From Thermoleophilia bacterium (GTDB taxonomy: Bacteria; Actinomycetota; Thermoleophilia; Gaiellales; Gaiellaceae), in the NCBI GenBank assembly GCA_025934335.1, contig JAICYG010000001.1, forward strand, positions 1 to 49,380: a stretch of 49,380 bases of DNA, read 5' to 3'. The notes below the pieces were generated by a model. It ran no database searches, was not told the DNA's origin, and worked only from the letters and a program-made list of their open reading frames with translations. Positions within the stretch are counted from its first letter, which is position 1. Each line of letters opens with the position of its first letter. Of the stretch, positions 1-8,225 are shown one piece after another. Both the position numbers and the translations under genes were made by a program.

Positions 1-1
1 T

Positions 2-337
2 GCCGAGGCGGAGGCGCCGAACGAGTGCTGCGGGCTCGTGCTGCTGCGCGACGGCGTCGCCGGCGACTACATCCGCGGCGTGAACAAGCTCGCATCGCCG
101 TACCGCTACGAGCTGTACATCGACCCGGTCGTGTGGTCGGAACTCGACGACGACCTCGAGCAGGTGATCTTCCACTCGCATCCCGAGACGGAGCCGCGCC
201 CCTCGCGCACCGACCGCGAGCTCGCGGGCCTGTGGGCGGGGAAGCCGTTCCTGATCTACGGCCTCGCCCGCGACGAGCTGCGCGCCTGGCGCTTCTCCCG
301 CGACGAGGTCGAGGAGCTCCCGCTGGACGAGAGGTGA
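2..337 (+). CDS. JAMM/MPN-domain metalloprotease (5' end outside window)
   Basis: C-terminal part of a Mov34/MPN/PAD-1 (JAB) domain protein. The open frame runs in from the window edge: residues reading NECCGLVLLRDG precede the first internal GTG at 38, so that GTG is not the true start. The zinc signature is present as HSHP, then six residues, then SRTD (H-x-H-P-x6-S-x2-D), near 172-215. The family cleaves isopeptide or peptide bonds; small bacterial members of this length typically release sulfur-carrier proteins in cysteine or molybdopterin pathways. The partner gene is not visible, so the substrate is unknown. A LuxR regulator follows 22 bp downstream on the same strand. Confidence 0.8.
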   Translation, partial: AEAEAPNECCGLVLLRDGVAGDYIRGVNKLASPYRYELYIDPVVWSELDDDLEQVIFHSHPETEPRPSRTDRELAGLWAGKPFLIYGLARDELRAWRFSRDEVEELPLDER

Positions 338-359
338 GGCGCGCGCGAGACTCCTACGG

Positions 360-3140
360 GTGCAAGACGAGGCGCTGCTCGCACGCGAGCCCGAGCTCGA
401 GGAGATCGAGAGCTTCCTCGCGGACATCGTCGACGGCCCCGCCGCGCTCGTGCTCGAGGGCACGCCCGGCATCGGCAAGACGACGCTCTGGCTGGCGGCG
501 GTCGCACGGGCTCGAGAGCTCGGGCACCGCGTGCTCGCCGCTCGGCCCGCCGAGACCGAGATCGCGTTCGCGTTCGCCGCGCTCGCCGACCTCCTCGGCG
601 ACGCGTTCGCCGAGCGACGCGACGAGCTGCCTCCGCCGCAGGAGCGCGCGCTCGCCGCGGCCCTTCTGCTCGAGGATCCCGGCGACACGGCAGATGCACG
701 GACGATCGCGGCCGCAACCAGCTCGCTGCTCTCCCTCCTCGCCCGCGAGGGGCCGCTCCTCGTCGCGATCGACGACGCCCAGTGGCTCGATCCGGCCGCG
801 CGGCGCGCGCTCACGTTCGCGTTGCGACGGCTGGAGGGGACGGTCGGCGTCGCCGTCACGGTGCGCTCCGACGCCGGGGCCGGGGCGCCACTCGACCTTG
901 CCGACGCGCTGCCGCCGGCGCGCCTGCGAACGATCACGGTAGGGCCGCTGTCGCTCGGCACGGTGCACCACCTCGTCCACGAGCGCATCGGCATCTCGCC
1001 CCCTCGACCCGTCCTGAGCCGGCTCGTCGCCGACTCGGGCGGCAACCCGTACCACGCCCTCGAGATCGCGCGCCTCCTGGCACAAGAGCCGCCGGAGCGC
1101 CGCGTGGACGACCCGCTGCCCCTGCCGCGCACGGCGCGAGAGCTCGCAGCGGACCGGCTGGAGCCGCTCTCGCAGGCGGCGCGCGCGGCGACGCTCGCGG
1201 CCGCGGCGGCCGGCCGCCCCACGACGACGCTGCTCGCGGAGCTCCTGGGCGACGACGCCGGGACGGCGCTCGCCGAGGCGGAGGCGGCGGGCGTGCTCGT
1301 GCTCGAAGGCGAGCGGATCCGCTTCACGCACCCGCTCCTCGCTTCCGCCGCCTACGGCTCGCCACCGGCGGGCGAGCGCCGCGCGCTGCACGAGCGCCTG
1401 GCTGAGCTCAGCGACGAGCCCGAGGAGCGGGCACGTCACCTCGCGCGGAGCGGCGCCGACGTGGATTCGTCGCGCGCGGCGCTGATCGAGACGGGCGCGA
1501 CGCGTGCTTGGCGCCGCGGCGGCACGGACGCAGCGGCGGAGCTGTTCGAGGCCGCGCGCATCGTGACGCCGCCGGACGAGACCATCGCGATTGCGCGCCG
1601 GCTGCTCGGCGCGGCGACCGCCTTCAACGCGACGGGCGACTTCGCAGCCGCCCGCACCCGCGCCGAGGAGGCCCTCGCTCTCGCGCGCGACGGCACGGCT
1701 GCCGCGGACGCGCTCGTGCTGCTCGCGGGCCTCGACTGGCTCGAGGGCGCCGCCGGGTCGGCCACGCAGCGCGTCGAGGAGGCGCTCGCGCTGACCACGG
1801 GCGACCCGGCCCGGCAGGCGCCGATCTATGCGGCGTTCATCCGCTTCAACTTCGCGTACGACCTCGGACGCGCGCTCGAGTACGCCGAAGCCGCGGTCGA
1901 CCGCTTCGACGAGGCCGAGCATCCGTTGCCGCTCGCGCACGCACTCGCTGACCGCCTCTTCGCCGCCGCGCTGCGGGGCCGGCCGGTGGCGACGGACATG
2001 CTCGACCGCGCGCTGCGACTCGAGGAGCGATCGGCGTCCGAGCTGACGGGCGGGCCGCAGCCGCAGCCGATGCCGCTCATCTGGTTCCACTGCACCGACG
2101 CCTTCGAGGCTGCGCGGCGCAGGTTCGCGTGGGAGGACGCATGGCTGCGCCAGCGCGGCGAGGAGCTCTGGCGCGCGGATCGCCAGTCGCATCTCGCGGT
2201 CGCCGAGCTCCGCAGCGGCGACTGGCGTGCCGCCGAGGCGCTGACGGCGGACGCCGTGGCCGTCGCCGAGCGGTTCGACACGAGCGGCCCACGGGCGATG
2301 ATGTTCGAGAAGCGGGCGCTCGTCGACGCGTTCAGGGGACGGGCCGGCGCCGCGCGGGCGACGCTGGAGGCCCTCGTCGCGCGCTACGAGGAGGCGGGTC
2401 AGCGGTGGTGGGCGGCGCTCACGCTCTCGACGCTCGCGGTCGCCGAGCGGTTCGACGGAGACGACGCCGCTGCCGACGCCGCGCTCGCGCGGATGCGGCG
2501 GCACGCGCTCTCGGTCGGCGTCCGCGACGTGCTCTTCGACCGCAGCGAGCCCTACCGGATCGAGGCCCTCGTCGCCGCCGGCGACCTGCGAGCCGCCCGC
2601 CGCGAGCTCGGGCGGCTCGCGCGGCGCGGGCGCGTCCTGCCGCGGGCGTGGATCGCCGCCGCGCTGCCGGCAGCGACCGCGCTCGTCGCCGCGGCCGAGG
2701 AAGGACCGGCGGCCGGTCTCGCCGCCCTCTCCGACGCGGACGCGGCAGCCGCGCCGTTCGAGGCCGCCTGGGCGCTGCTCGTCCGCGGCCGCCTGCAGCG
2801 CCGCGCGAAGCAGAAGCTCGCGGCCGCCGAGACGCTGTGCGCCGCCGCGGCCCTGTTCGACGAGCTCGGCACGCCGGCGTGGGCTGCGCGGGCACACGCC
2901 GAGCTCGACCGCGTCGGGCTGCGCCGCCGGGCGCCGGGCGAGCTGACGCCGAGCGAGCAGCGCGTCGCCGAGCTCGCCGCGAGCGGCCTGACGAACCGCG
3001 AGGTGGCGGCGACCGCGTTCATGAGCGTGAAGACGGTCGAGGCGAACCTCGCCCGCGCCTACCGCAAGCTCGGGATCCGGTCCCGCGCCGAACTCGGGGC
3101 CCGCATCGCGCGAGCCGAGGGAACCTCCGCGCAAACGTAG
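360..3140 (+). CDS. LAL-type LuxR family ATPase transcriptional regulator
   Basis: A 926-residue regulator of the large ATP-binding LuxR (LAL/MalT-like STAND) class. Residues about 33-42 hold a Walker A (GTPGIGKTT), and a Walker B-like IDDAQW lies near residue 138. A long alanine-rich helical region follows, probably TPR-like for ligand sensing. The C-terminal 65 residues (from about 860) are a LuxR helix-turn-helix: LTPSEQRVAELAASGLTNRE, then a KTVEANL recognition helix. The start is GTG. Length and domain order are normal for the family. Its targets cannot be read from the sequence; the small gene 47 bp downstream has its own promoter-like box. A mirror-image ORF on the other strand is a GC-codon artefact. 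Confidence 0.93.
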   Translation: MQDEALLAREPELEEIESFLADIVDGPAALVLEGTPGIGKTTLWLAAVARARELGHRVLAARPAETEIAFAFAALADLLGDAFAERRDELPPPQERALAAALLLEDPGDTADARTIAAATSSLLSLLAREGPLLVAIDDAQWLDPAARRALTFALRRLEGTVGVAVTVRSDAGAGAPLDLADALPPARLRTITVGPLSLGTVHHLVHERIGISPPRPVLSRLVADSGGNPYHALEIARLLAQEPPERRVDDPLPLPRTARELAADRLEPLSQAARAATLAAAAAGRPTTTLLAELLGDDAGTALAEAEAAGVLVLEGERIRFTHPLLASAAYGSPPAGERRALHERLAELSDEPEERARHLARSGADVDSSRAALIETGATRAWRRGGTDAAAELFEAARIVTPPDETIAIARRLLGAATAFNATGDFAAARTRAEEALALARDGTAAADALVLLAGLDWLEGAAGSATQRVEEALALTTGDPARQAPIYAAFIRFNFAYDLGRALEYAEAAVDRFDEAEHPLPLAHALADRLFAAALRGRPVATDMLDRALRLEERSASELTGGPQPQPMPLIWFHCTDAFEAARRRFAWEDAWLRQRGEELWRADRQSHLAVAELRSGDWRAAEALTADAVAVAERFDTSGPRAMMFEKRALVDAFRGRAGAARATLEALVARYEEAGQRWWAALTLSTLAVAERFDGDDAAADAALARMRRHALSVGVRDVLFDRSEPYRIEALVAAGDLRAARRELGRLARRGRVLPRAWIAAALPAATALVAAAEEGPAAGLAALSDADAAAAPFEAAWALLVRGRLQRRAKQKLAAAETLCAAAALFDELGTPAWAARAHAELDRVGLRRRAPGELTPSEQRVAELAASGLTNREVAATAFMSVKTVEANLARAYRKLGIRSRAELGARIARAEGTSAQT

Positions 3141-3174
3141 GGTAACGGCCGATTCCTCCGCGCCCGTGCCGCCC

Positions 3175-3180
3175 TACCGT
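3175..3180 (+). promoter_or_regulatory. Candidate -10 box of a leaderless promoter (TACCGT)
   Basis: TACCGT lies 7 nt before the GTG at 3188. There is no Shine-Dalgarno sequence in between, which fits a transcript starting at or near the start codon. No clear -35 box is visible. Confidence 0.35.
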
Positions 3181-3187
3181 CGATTGC

Positions 3188-3481
3188 GTGGCACGGAGGG
3201 ACACGATCTTCCTGGTCGAGCACTACGCACCGGGCTCCGACGTCGAGCGCCTGCGGGCGGCGGCGGCGCGCGTCCGGGCTGCGGAGCGCGGCCGCGTCAG
3301 GCTTCTCCAGGCGACGATCGTCCCCGACGACGACTCGCTCCTCTGCCTCGTCGCCGCCCCGTCGAAGTCGGTCGTCCGCACGACCTGCGAGCGCGCAGGC
3401 GTGGCGCCCGACCGGATCTCCGTCGCGGTCCCCGACCTGCCACTCGAACCTCGACCGAAGGGAGAGCACGATGGCACGTAG
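3188..3481 (+). CDS. Small DUF4242-like (SCO4226-type) protein
   Basis: A 97-residue protein with the outline of the DUF4242 ferredoxin-fold family. An opening beta strand (IFLVEHYAPGSD) is followed by a helix, a strand with VPDDDSLLCLVAAPS, then a helix leading to AGVAPDRISVAVPDL. A characterised Streptomyces member, SCO4226, binds nickel, but no metal site can be assigned here. Start is GTG with a possible leaderless promoter. The stop codon overlaps the next gene by 11 bp, so the two are probably co-expressed. The family call rests on the spacing of conserved features and is moderate. Confidence 0.6.
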   Translation: MARRDTIFLVEHYAPGSDVERLRAAAARVRAAERGRVRLLQATIVPDDDSLLCLVAAPSKSVVRTTCERAGVAPDRISVAVPDLPLEPRPKGEHDGT

Positions 3482-3947
3482 ACGCACTCTCGCTCTGGCC
3501 CTGCTCGCGCTGGCGGTCTCGCTGGCGGCAGTGTCCGCGGCGAGCGGCAAGGGCAAGCCGACACCGCAGCTGACGGGGACGTGGCTCACGACGATCTCGC
3601 TGACGAGCCCGCCGCCCGGCGTCGAGGCGGCGTTCCAGGCGCTCGACACGTTCGTCCCCGGCGGCGGCATCCTCGTCTCGAGCTCCCAGTCGCACCCGAC
3701 CGCCCGCGGGCTCGCCCACGGCCACTGCGAGCACGGCACCGGACGCCAGTTCACCTGCACGTTCGTGTGGTTCCGCTTCGACCCGGCGGCCGGCACGTAC
3801 CTCGGGATGCAGCGGGTGCGGCGGACGATGCAGCTGTCGGCCGACGGCAGCTCGTTCCAGGCGAGCGACACCGTCGAGGTCCTGACGCCCGCGGGAGCGG
3901 TCGTCGCATCGATCCAGGGCACCGAGACCGGGCAGCGTCTTCGCTGA
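3471..3947 (+). CDS. Secreted protein of unknown function
   Basis: A 158-residue protein with a clear Sec signal peptide: MARRR, a hydrophobic stretch, then a probable cleavage after VSAASG. The mature part is beta-rich (LTGTWLTTISLTSPPPGV, FVPGGGILVSSSQSH, TFVWFRFDPAAGTYLGMQRVR). It has two cysteines about 13 residues apart, flanking HGTGRQFT, that could form a disulfide. The pattern resembles small lipocalin-like exported proteins of actinobacteria, but I do not recognise a named family. The ATG is preceded by GAAGGGAGAG, a good ribosome binding site, and lies inside the end of the DUF4242-like gene. Confidence 0.72.
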   Translation: MARRRTLALALLALAVSLAAVSAASGKGKPTPQLTGTWLTTISLTSPPPGVEAAFQALDTFVPGGGILVSSSQSHPTARGLAHGHCEHGTGRQFTCTFVWFRFDPAAGTYLGMQRVRRTMQLSADGSSFQASDTVEVLTPAGAVVASIQGTETGQRLR

Positions 3948-4025
3948 GGCGCCGCCGCTCCGGTCGCCGGTTGCGCCGGCGGCCGGAGCGGTTCGCGGTG
4001 CTGGCAACGCGGGTACGCAGCCTGC

Positions 4026-4400
4026 GTGCTCACCGCGCAGCAGCGGCGGTCGCTCGACCTGATCCTCGTCGTCTGGACGGCGCTCTGGATCCTCGTCGGC
4101 TTCGCGGTCTGGAGCGAGGTACGCGGGCTAAAGCCGCTCGCCGACACCGTCGCCGTCGCGGGCCGATCGCTCGACGACACGGCCGAGGCGCTCCGCGGCT
4201 TCTCCGGCATCCCGCTCGTCGGCGGGAGCCTCGAGCGCGTCGCCGCCGACGCCCACGCGACCGCGGTCAGCGCACGGGTCAGCGCGCGCCAGGGCCGTGA
4301 CAGCGTCAACCGGCTCGCGATCATCCTCGGCATCGCGGTCCCGGCGGTCGCGATCCTGCCACTCGCCCTCGCCTACGCGCTGCTCCGCCTCCGCCGGTGA
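4026..4400 (+). CDS. Two-helix membrane protein upstream of an MMPL exporter
   Basis: A 124-residue protein with one N-terminal membrane helix (about residues 12-30), a helical extracytoplasmic segment of about 65 residues rich in Ala, Ser and Val, and a second helix near the C-terminus (about 97-120). It has no recognisable catalytic motif. Its stop codon overlaps the GTG of the MMPL gene (GTGA at 4397), so translation is coupled and it may be an accessory subunit of that transporter. Start GTG was chosen because it sits directly before the first hydrophobic segment. Confidence 0.7.
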   Translation: MLTAQQRRSLDLILVVWTALWILVGFAVWSEVRGLKPLADTVAVAGRSLDDTAEALRGFSGIPLVGGSLERVAADAHATAVSARVSARQGRDSVNRLAIILGIAVPAVAILPLALAYALLRLRR

Positions 4401-6493
4401 CCCGCGCCGCAGCCTGGCTCGTCGCGCGCCTCGGCATCCTCGTCGTCCCGGCGTGGATCGTCGCGGCGCTTGCCGCCGCCCACTTCCTGCCCGGAATTTC
4501 CCAGAGCGGCGGCGGCGCGCTCGGCGGCCTCGTCCTGAAGCACTCGCCGGCGGTCGAGACGCAGCAGCGCGAGGCTCGCCTCTTCGGCAACACGCTCCTC
4601 ACGCGCTTCGTCGTCGTCCAGCACGCGAAGGGGCGCTTCACCGCGGCGCAGGTCAACCGCACACTCGACCTGGCGCGCCGCGTCGACCGCGGCGAGAACC
4701 ATCGGTTCCGCTACCTGCGCATCGCCGCCCCGATCGTCGACCCGCACCGCACGACCAGCGTCACGTACCTCTACTTCACGCGCGAGGCGTCGAACGACCA
4801 GGCCCTCGACGTCGCGCACGAGTACGCGAACGCACTTCGCCCACCGGGCCTCCGCGCCGGCCCGATCCTCGCCCGCGACGCCGAGTTCAGCCAGATCCAG
4901 CACTCGCTGCCGTGGGTGACCCTCGCGACCGTCGGGCTGATCGTGCTCGTGCTCGTCCTCTCCTTCCGCGCGGTCGTACCGCCGCTGCTCGTGCTCGCGA
5001 CCGCCGGGATCGCGTTCGTGATCGCCGTGCACGTGCTCGGCTGGCTGGCGGAGCGGCGGGGGCAGGCCGTGCCGAAGGAGGTCGAGCCGGTGCTCGTCGC
5101 GCTCCTGCTCGGCCTCGTCACCGACTACTCGATCTTCTTCCTCGCCGGCGCCCGGCGCCGCCTCGCCGAGGGCGCCGGGCGCATCGCCGCCGCCGACGGC
5201 TCCGCGCGCGACAACCTGCCGATCATCGTCACGGCCGGGCTGATCGTGGCGCTCGGCTCGCTCAGCCTCACCGTCGGGCATCTCGACATCTTTCGCTCGT
5301 TCGGCCCCGGAATGGCACTGACGGTCGTCGTTGCCCTCGCGGTCGCGACCACCCTCATCCCCGGTGCGCTCGCGCTGCTCGGCCCACTCGCCTTCTGGCC
5401 GACCCTCCGCCGCGAGAAGCCACCCGACGGCAACCGGTTCTGGCGGTTCGTCACGGCGCGCCCCGTCTCCGCCGTCGTCGCGATCGTGATCGTCGCAGGG
5501 CTGCTCGCCGCCGCGGCCGGGCTGCTGCAGACGCGGCTCGGGTTCACGATCGTGCGCGGCCAGCCGGACGGTGCCGAGGTGAAGCGCGCGCAGGAGAACG
5601 TCCAGCCCGCGTTCCCGGCCGGGATCACCGCGCCGACGCTGCTGCTCCTCGGCGGGCGCGACCTCGGCAGGAAGTCGAAGGCGATCGCCGCGCTCCGCAC
5701 GGAGGTGTCTCACGTCCCCGGCGTCGCGTTCGCGCTCGCGAGCGGCGAGCTCCCGCGCGGCGTCTTCGTCTCGAAGGACGGCAGGACCGCGCGCTTCCTC
5801 GTCGTGCTACGGCCGGAGGCGCTCGACGCACGCGCGATCGACGTCCTCCGGCGACTGCGCGGCCGCATGCCGGAGCTGCTGCGGCGCGCGGGCCTCCCCC
5901 ACGCGACCGCGTCGTTCACCGGCGACACCGCGATCGCCGAGGAGACGGTGACCTCGATCCGAGGCGACGCCGCGCGCGTCGGTCTCGTCGTGCTCGCGGT
6001 GAACCTCGTGCTGCTCGCGCTCTTCCTGCGTGCGCTCTGGGCGCCGCTGTACCTGCTCGGCGCGAGCGTGCTCGCGGTCGGCGCGGCGCTCGGCCTGACG
6101 ACGTGGATCATGCAGCGCGGCCTCGGCCACGACGACGTCACGTACTACGTGCCGTTCGCCGCCTCCGTGCTGCTCCTGTCGCTCGGCTCCGACTACAACG
6201 TCTTCGTCGTCGGCCGCATCTGGCACAGCGCGCGCACGCGGCCGCTGCGCGAGGCGATCGCGATCGAGGCCCCACAAACGTCGTCCACGATCACGACGGC
6301 CGGGCTGACGCTCGCGGGCAGCTTCGCGCTGCTCGCGATCATCCCCCTGCGCCCGATGCGAGAGCTCGCGCTGGCACTCGCGCTCGGGATCCTGCTCGAC
6401 ACGTTCCTCGTGCGCAGCCTGCTCGTCCCGTCCCTGCTCGCGCTGTTCCGGCGGCGCGAGCAGGGACGCGAGTTAGACGCTACGAGACCGTGA
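4397..6493 (+). CDS. MMPL family RND-type membrane transporter
   Basis: A 698-residue polytopic protein with the MMPL duplication: two halves, each with one N-terminal helix, a periplasmic-type domain and a five-helix bundle. The first bundle carries LLLGLVTDYSIFFLAGARRR and the second LLLSLGSDYNVFVVGRIW; the aspartate-tyrosine pairs in these helices are the proton-relay type residues of MmpL proteins. The family exports lipids, glycolipids or hydrophobic compounds. The gene is coupled to the small membrane protein before it. Its last 14 bp overlap the end of the convergent cupredoxin gene. The exported substrate cannot be inferred. Confidence 0.92.
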   Translation: MTRAAAWLVARLGILVVPAWIVAALAAAHFLPGISQSGGGALGGLVLKHSPAVETQQREARLFGNTLLTRFVVVQHAKGRFTAAQVNRTLDLARRVDRGENHRFRYLRIAAPIVDPHRTTSVTYLYFTREASNDQALDVAHEYANALRPPGLRAGPILARDAEFSQIQHSLPWVTLATVGLIVLVLVLSFRAVVPPLLVLATAGIAFVIAVHVLGWLAERRGQAVPKEVEPVLVALLLGLVTDYSIFFLAGARRRLAEGAGRIAAADGSARDNLPIIVTAGLIVALGSLSLTVGHLDIFRSFGPGMALTVVVALAVATTLIPGALALLGPLAFWPTLRREKPPDGNRFWRFVTARPVSAVVAIVIVAGLLAAAAGLLQTRLGFTIVRGQPDGAEVKRAQENVQPAFPAGITAPTLLLLGGRDLGRKSKAIAALRTEVSHVPGVAFALASGELPRGVFVSKDGRTARFLVVLRPEALDARAIDVLRRLRGRMPELLRRAGLPHATASFTGDTAIAEETVTSIRGDAARVGLVVLAVNLVLLALFLRALWAPLYLLGASVLAVGAALGLTTWIMQRGLGHDDVTYYVPFAASVLLLSLGSDYNVFVVGRIWHSARTRPLREAIAIEAPQTSSTITTAGLTLAGSFALLAIIPLRPMRELALALALGILLDTFLVRSLLVPSLLALFRRREQGRELDATRP

Positions 6494-6821
6494 ACGACCC
6501 CTTCATGATCGACTTGTGCGGGTCGCAGACGAAGGTGTACTTGCCCTTCTTCAGCTTCAGCTTCCACGTCACGTTGTAGGTCTTGCCGACCGACGTCTTC
6601 TTGTCGACGCCGGGCCCCTTCAGGTGGAAGTTGTGGATACCCGACTTGTCGGCGATCTTGAAGATGTAGGTGCCGGGCTTGAGCTTCTTCACGTTGTTCT
6701 TGCCCTGCTTGAGCGTGATCGTGAAACCAGGCCCGTCGACGCCGTTCAGCGTCGGCGTCTTGGCGAATGCCGCGGGCGCGGCGATGGCGGCGACGAGCAC
6801 CGCGAGTGCAACGAGCTTCAT
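6480..6821 (-). CDS. Exported plastocyanin/cupredoxin-like copper protein
   Basis: A 113-residue protein with a signal peptide (MKLVALAVLVAAIAAPAAFA) and a cupredoxin domain. Type 1 copper ligands are visible: His63 in GIHNFHL and the C-terminal Cys99-x2-His102-x3-Met106 (CDPHKSIM). Family members carry single electrons outside the membrane. A longer frame extends upstream to 6968, but the ATG at 6821 is preceded by GGGGGGAT and begins exactly at the signal peptide, so it is preferred. The stop lies inside the end of the MMPL gene, a tail-to-tail overlap. No obvious redox partner is adjacent; the copper-type operon at the right end of the window is a possible functional relative. Confidence 0.88.
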   Translation of the reverse strand: MKLVALAVLVAAIAAPAAFAKTPTLNGVDGPGFTITLKQGKNNVKKLKPGTYIFKIADKSGIHNFHLKGPGVDKKTSVGKTYNVTWKLKLKKGKYTFVCDPHKSIMKGSFTVS

Positions 6822-6864
6822 GTGGATCCCCCCGGATCGATTCGTTCCTGTTGTTTGGACAGGG

Positions 6865-6870
6865 TACGCT
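6865..6870 (+). promoter_or_regulatory. Candidate -10 box of a leaderless promoter (TACGCT)
   Basis: TACGCT ends 6 nt before the GTG at 6877. The divergent 55-bp spacer (6822-6876) also holds the purine-rich ribosome site of the cupredoxin gene on the other strand. Confidence 0.4.
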
Positions 6871-6876
6871 CGATTG

Positions 6877-8223
6877 GTGAGCCTGGATCGTGTCGTGCCG
6901 CACGAGGCGATCGTCGAGCCGCAGGCTCGGTACCTCGCCGACCTGATGGGGCGCGGCGTGCAGGGCACCGCGGACGCGGTGGTGCTGCCGTCGACGGTCG
7001 AGGAGGTGGCCGCAGTCGTGCGCTGGTGCTACGAGCACGACGTCGCCCTGACCGCGCGCGGCGGCGGAACGGGCCTTGCGGGCGGCGCGATCCCGGTGCA
7101 GGGCGGCATCGTGATCGGCTTCGAGCGCCTGAACGGCGTGCGGCAGTTCGATCCGCTCCTCTGGCGCATGCACGTCGAGGCGGGCGTCACGACCGCCGAC
7201 GTGCAGCGGCTCGCACGCGAGAGCGGCCTGCGCTTCCCGCCCGACCCGGGCGCGGCCGAGCTCTCGCAGATCGGCGGCAACATCGCCTGCAACGCGGGCG
7301 GGCCGCACGCGTTCAAGTACGGCGTCACCGGCCACTGGGTGACCGGGCTCGAGGCGGTGATCCCGCCGGGCGAGATCGTGCGCGTCGGCGGGCCCCTGCG
7401 GAAGGACGTCGCGGGCTACGACCTGAAGAGCCTGCTCGTCGGCTCCGAGGGGACGCTCGGGCTCGTCACCGCCGCCTGGCTGCGGCTCGTGCCCGCGCCG
7501 GAGCTCGAGCTGCCGGTCGTCGGCTTCTACCGCGACGCGGAGGCCGGCGTGTCGGCGATCGAGCGCGTGCTCGCGTCCGGCGTCGTCCCCGCGGCGGTCG
7601 AGTACCTCGACGGCGTCACGCTCCGCTTCTCGGGCGACGCGTACCCGTTCGGCGTGCCGGCAGGCGCGGCGTTCATGGTCATCACGGAGGCCGACGGCGC
7701 CGCGGCTGAGGCACAGCGCGTCGCCGGCGAGCTGCGTGAGGCGCTGGCCGACGAGGCGGTCGCGGTGCATGCGCCCGCGGAGCCGTCGGAGGTGACCGAG
7801 CTGTGGCGCTGGCGCGCCGGCGCGGCCTTCGCCATCCTCGCCCAGCGCGGCGGTGCGTACAGCGAGGACATCGCCGTCCCGCTCGACAGGCTGCGCGACG
7901 TCGCGCGCGAGACGCTCGCGATCGGCGAGCGCCACGGCGTGCCCGCGCTCTCGTTCGGCCACGCGGGCGACGGCAACATCCACTCGACGTTCCTCTTCTC
8001 GCCCGATGACCTCGACGAGGAGCAGCGCGCCGACGAGGCGTGCCACGAGCTGTTCGAGCTTGCGCTCCGACTCGGCGGCACCGTCACGGGCGAGCACGGC
8101 ATCGGCTGGCTGAAGCGCGGCCAGCTCGAGCACCAGCTCGGCCCCGTCGGCTACGACCTCCACCTGCGGATCAAGCAGGCGTTCGACCCGAAGGGCCTGT
8201 TGAACCCGGGCAAGAAGCGCTAG
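6877..8223 (+). CDS. FAD-linked D-2-hydroxyacid oxidase/dehydrogenase (GlcD type)
   Basis: A 448-residue flavoenzyme of the vanillyl-alcohol-oxidase/PCMH fold. The FAD-binding half shows GGGTGLAGGAIP and GAAELSQIGGNIACNAGGP. The C-terminal half ends with HGIGWLKR and the typical KQAFDPKGLLNPGK tail, as in glycolate oxidase GlcD and D-lactate dehydrogenases. The expected reaction is oxidation of a D-2-hydroxyacid with electrons passed to another carrier. The open frame reaches back to 6670, but that part is antisense to the cupredoxin gene. GTG 6877 is placed just before the domain and after a TACGCT box. It leads a tight operon with a dehydratase, an SDR, a sugar dehydrogenase and an MBL hydrolase, so the substrate is probably a sugar acid or an acid derived from one. 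Confidence 0.87.
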   Translation: MSLDRVVPHEAIVEPQARYLADLMGRGVQGTADAVVLPSTVEEVAAVVRWCYEHDVALTARGGGTGLAGGAIPVQGGIVIGFERLNGVRQFDPLLWRMHVEAGVTTADVQRLARESGLRFPPDPGAAELSQIGGNIACNAGGPHAFKYGVTGHWVTGLEAVIPPGEIVRVGGPLRKDVAGYDLKSLLVGSEGTLGLVTAAWLRLVPAPELELPVVGFYRDAEAGVSAIERVLASGVVPAAVEYLDGVTLRFSGDAYPFGVPAGAAFMVITEADGAAAEAQRVAGELREALADEAVAVHAPAEPSEVTELWRWRAGAAFAILAQRGGAYSEDIAVPLDRLRDVARETLAIGERHGVPALSFGHAGDGNIHSTFLFSPDDLDEEQRADEACHELFELALRLGGTVTGEHGIGWLKRGQLEHQLGPVGYDLHLRIKQAFDPKGLLNPGKKR

Positions 8224-8225
8224 CG

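Noticed and set aside
354..3134. 926-codon open frame on the minus strand opposite the LuxR regulator
   Set aside because: It mirrors the plus-strand gene codon for codon, is Arg/Gly/Glu-rich without motifs, and the plus frame has clear ATPase and HTH domains. It is a high-GC artefact.
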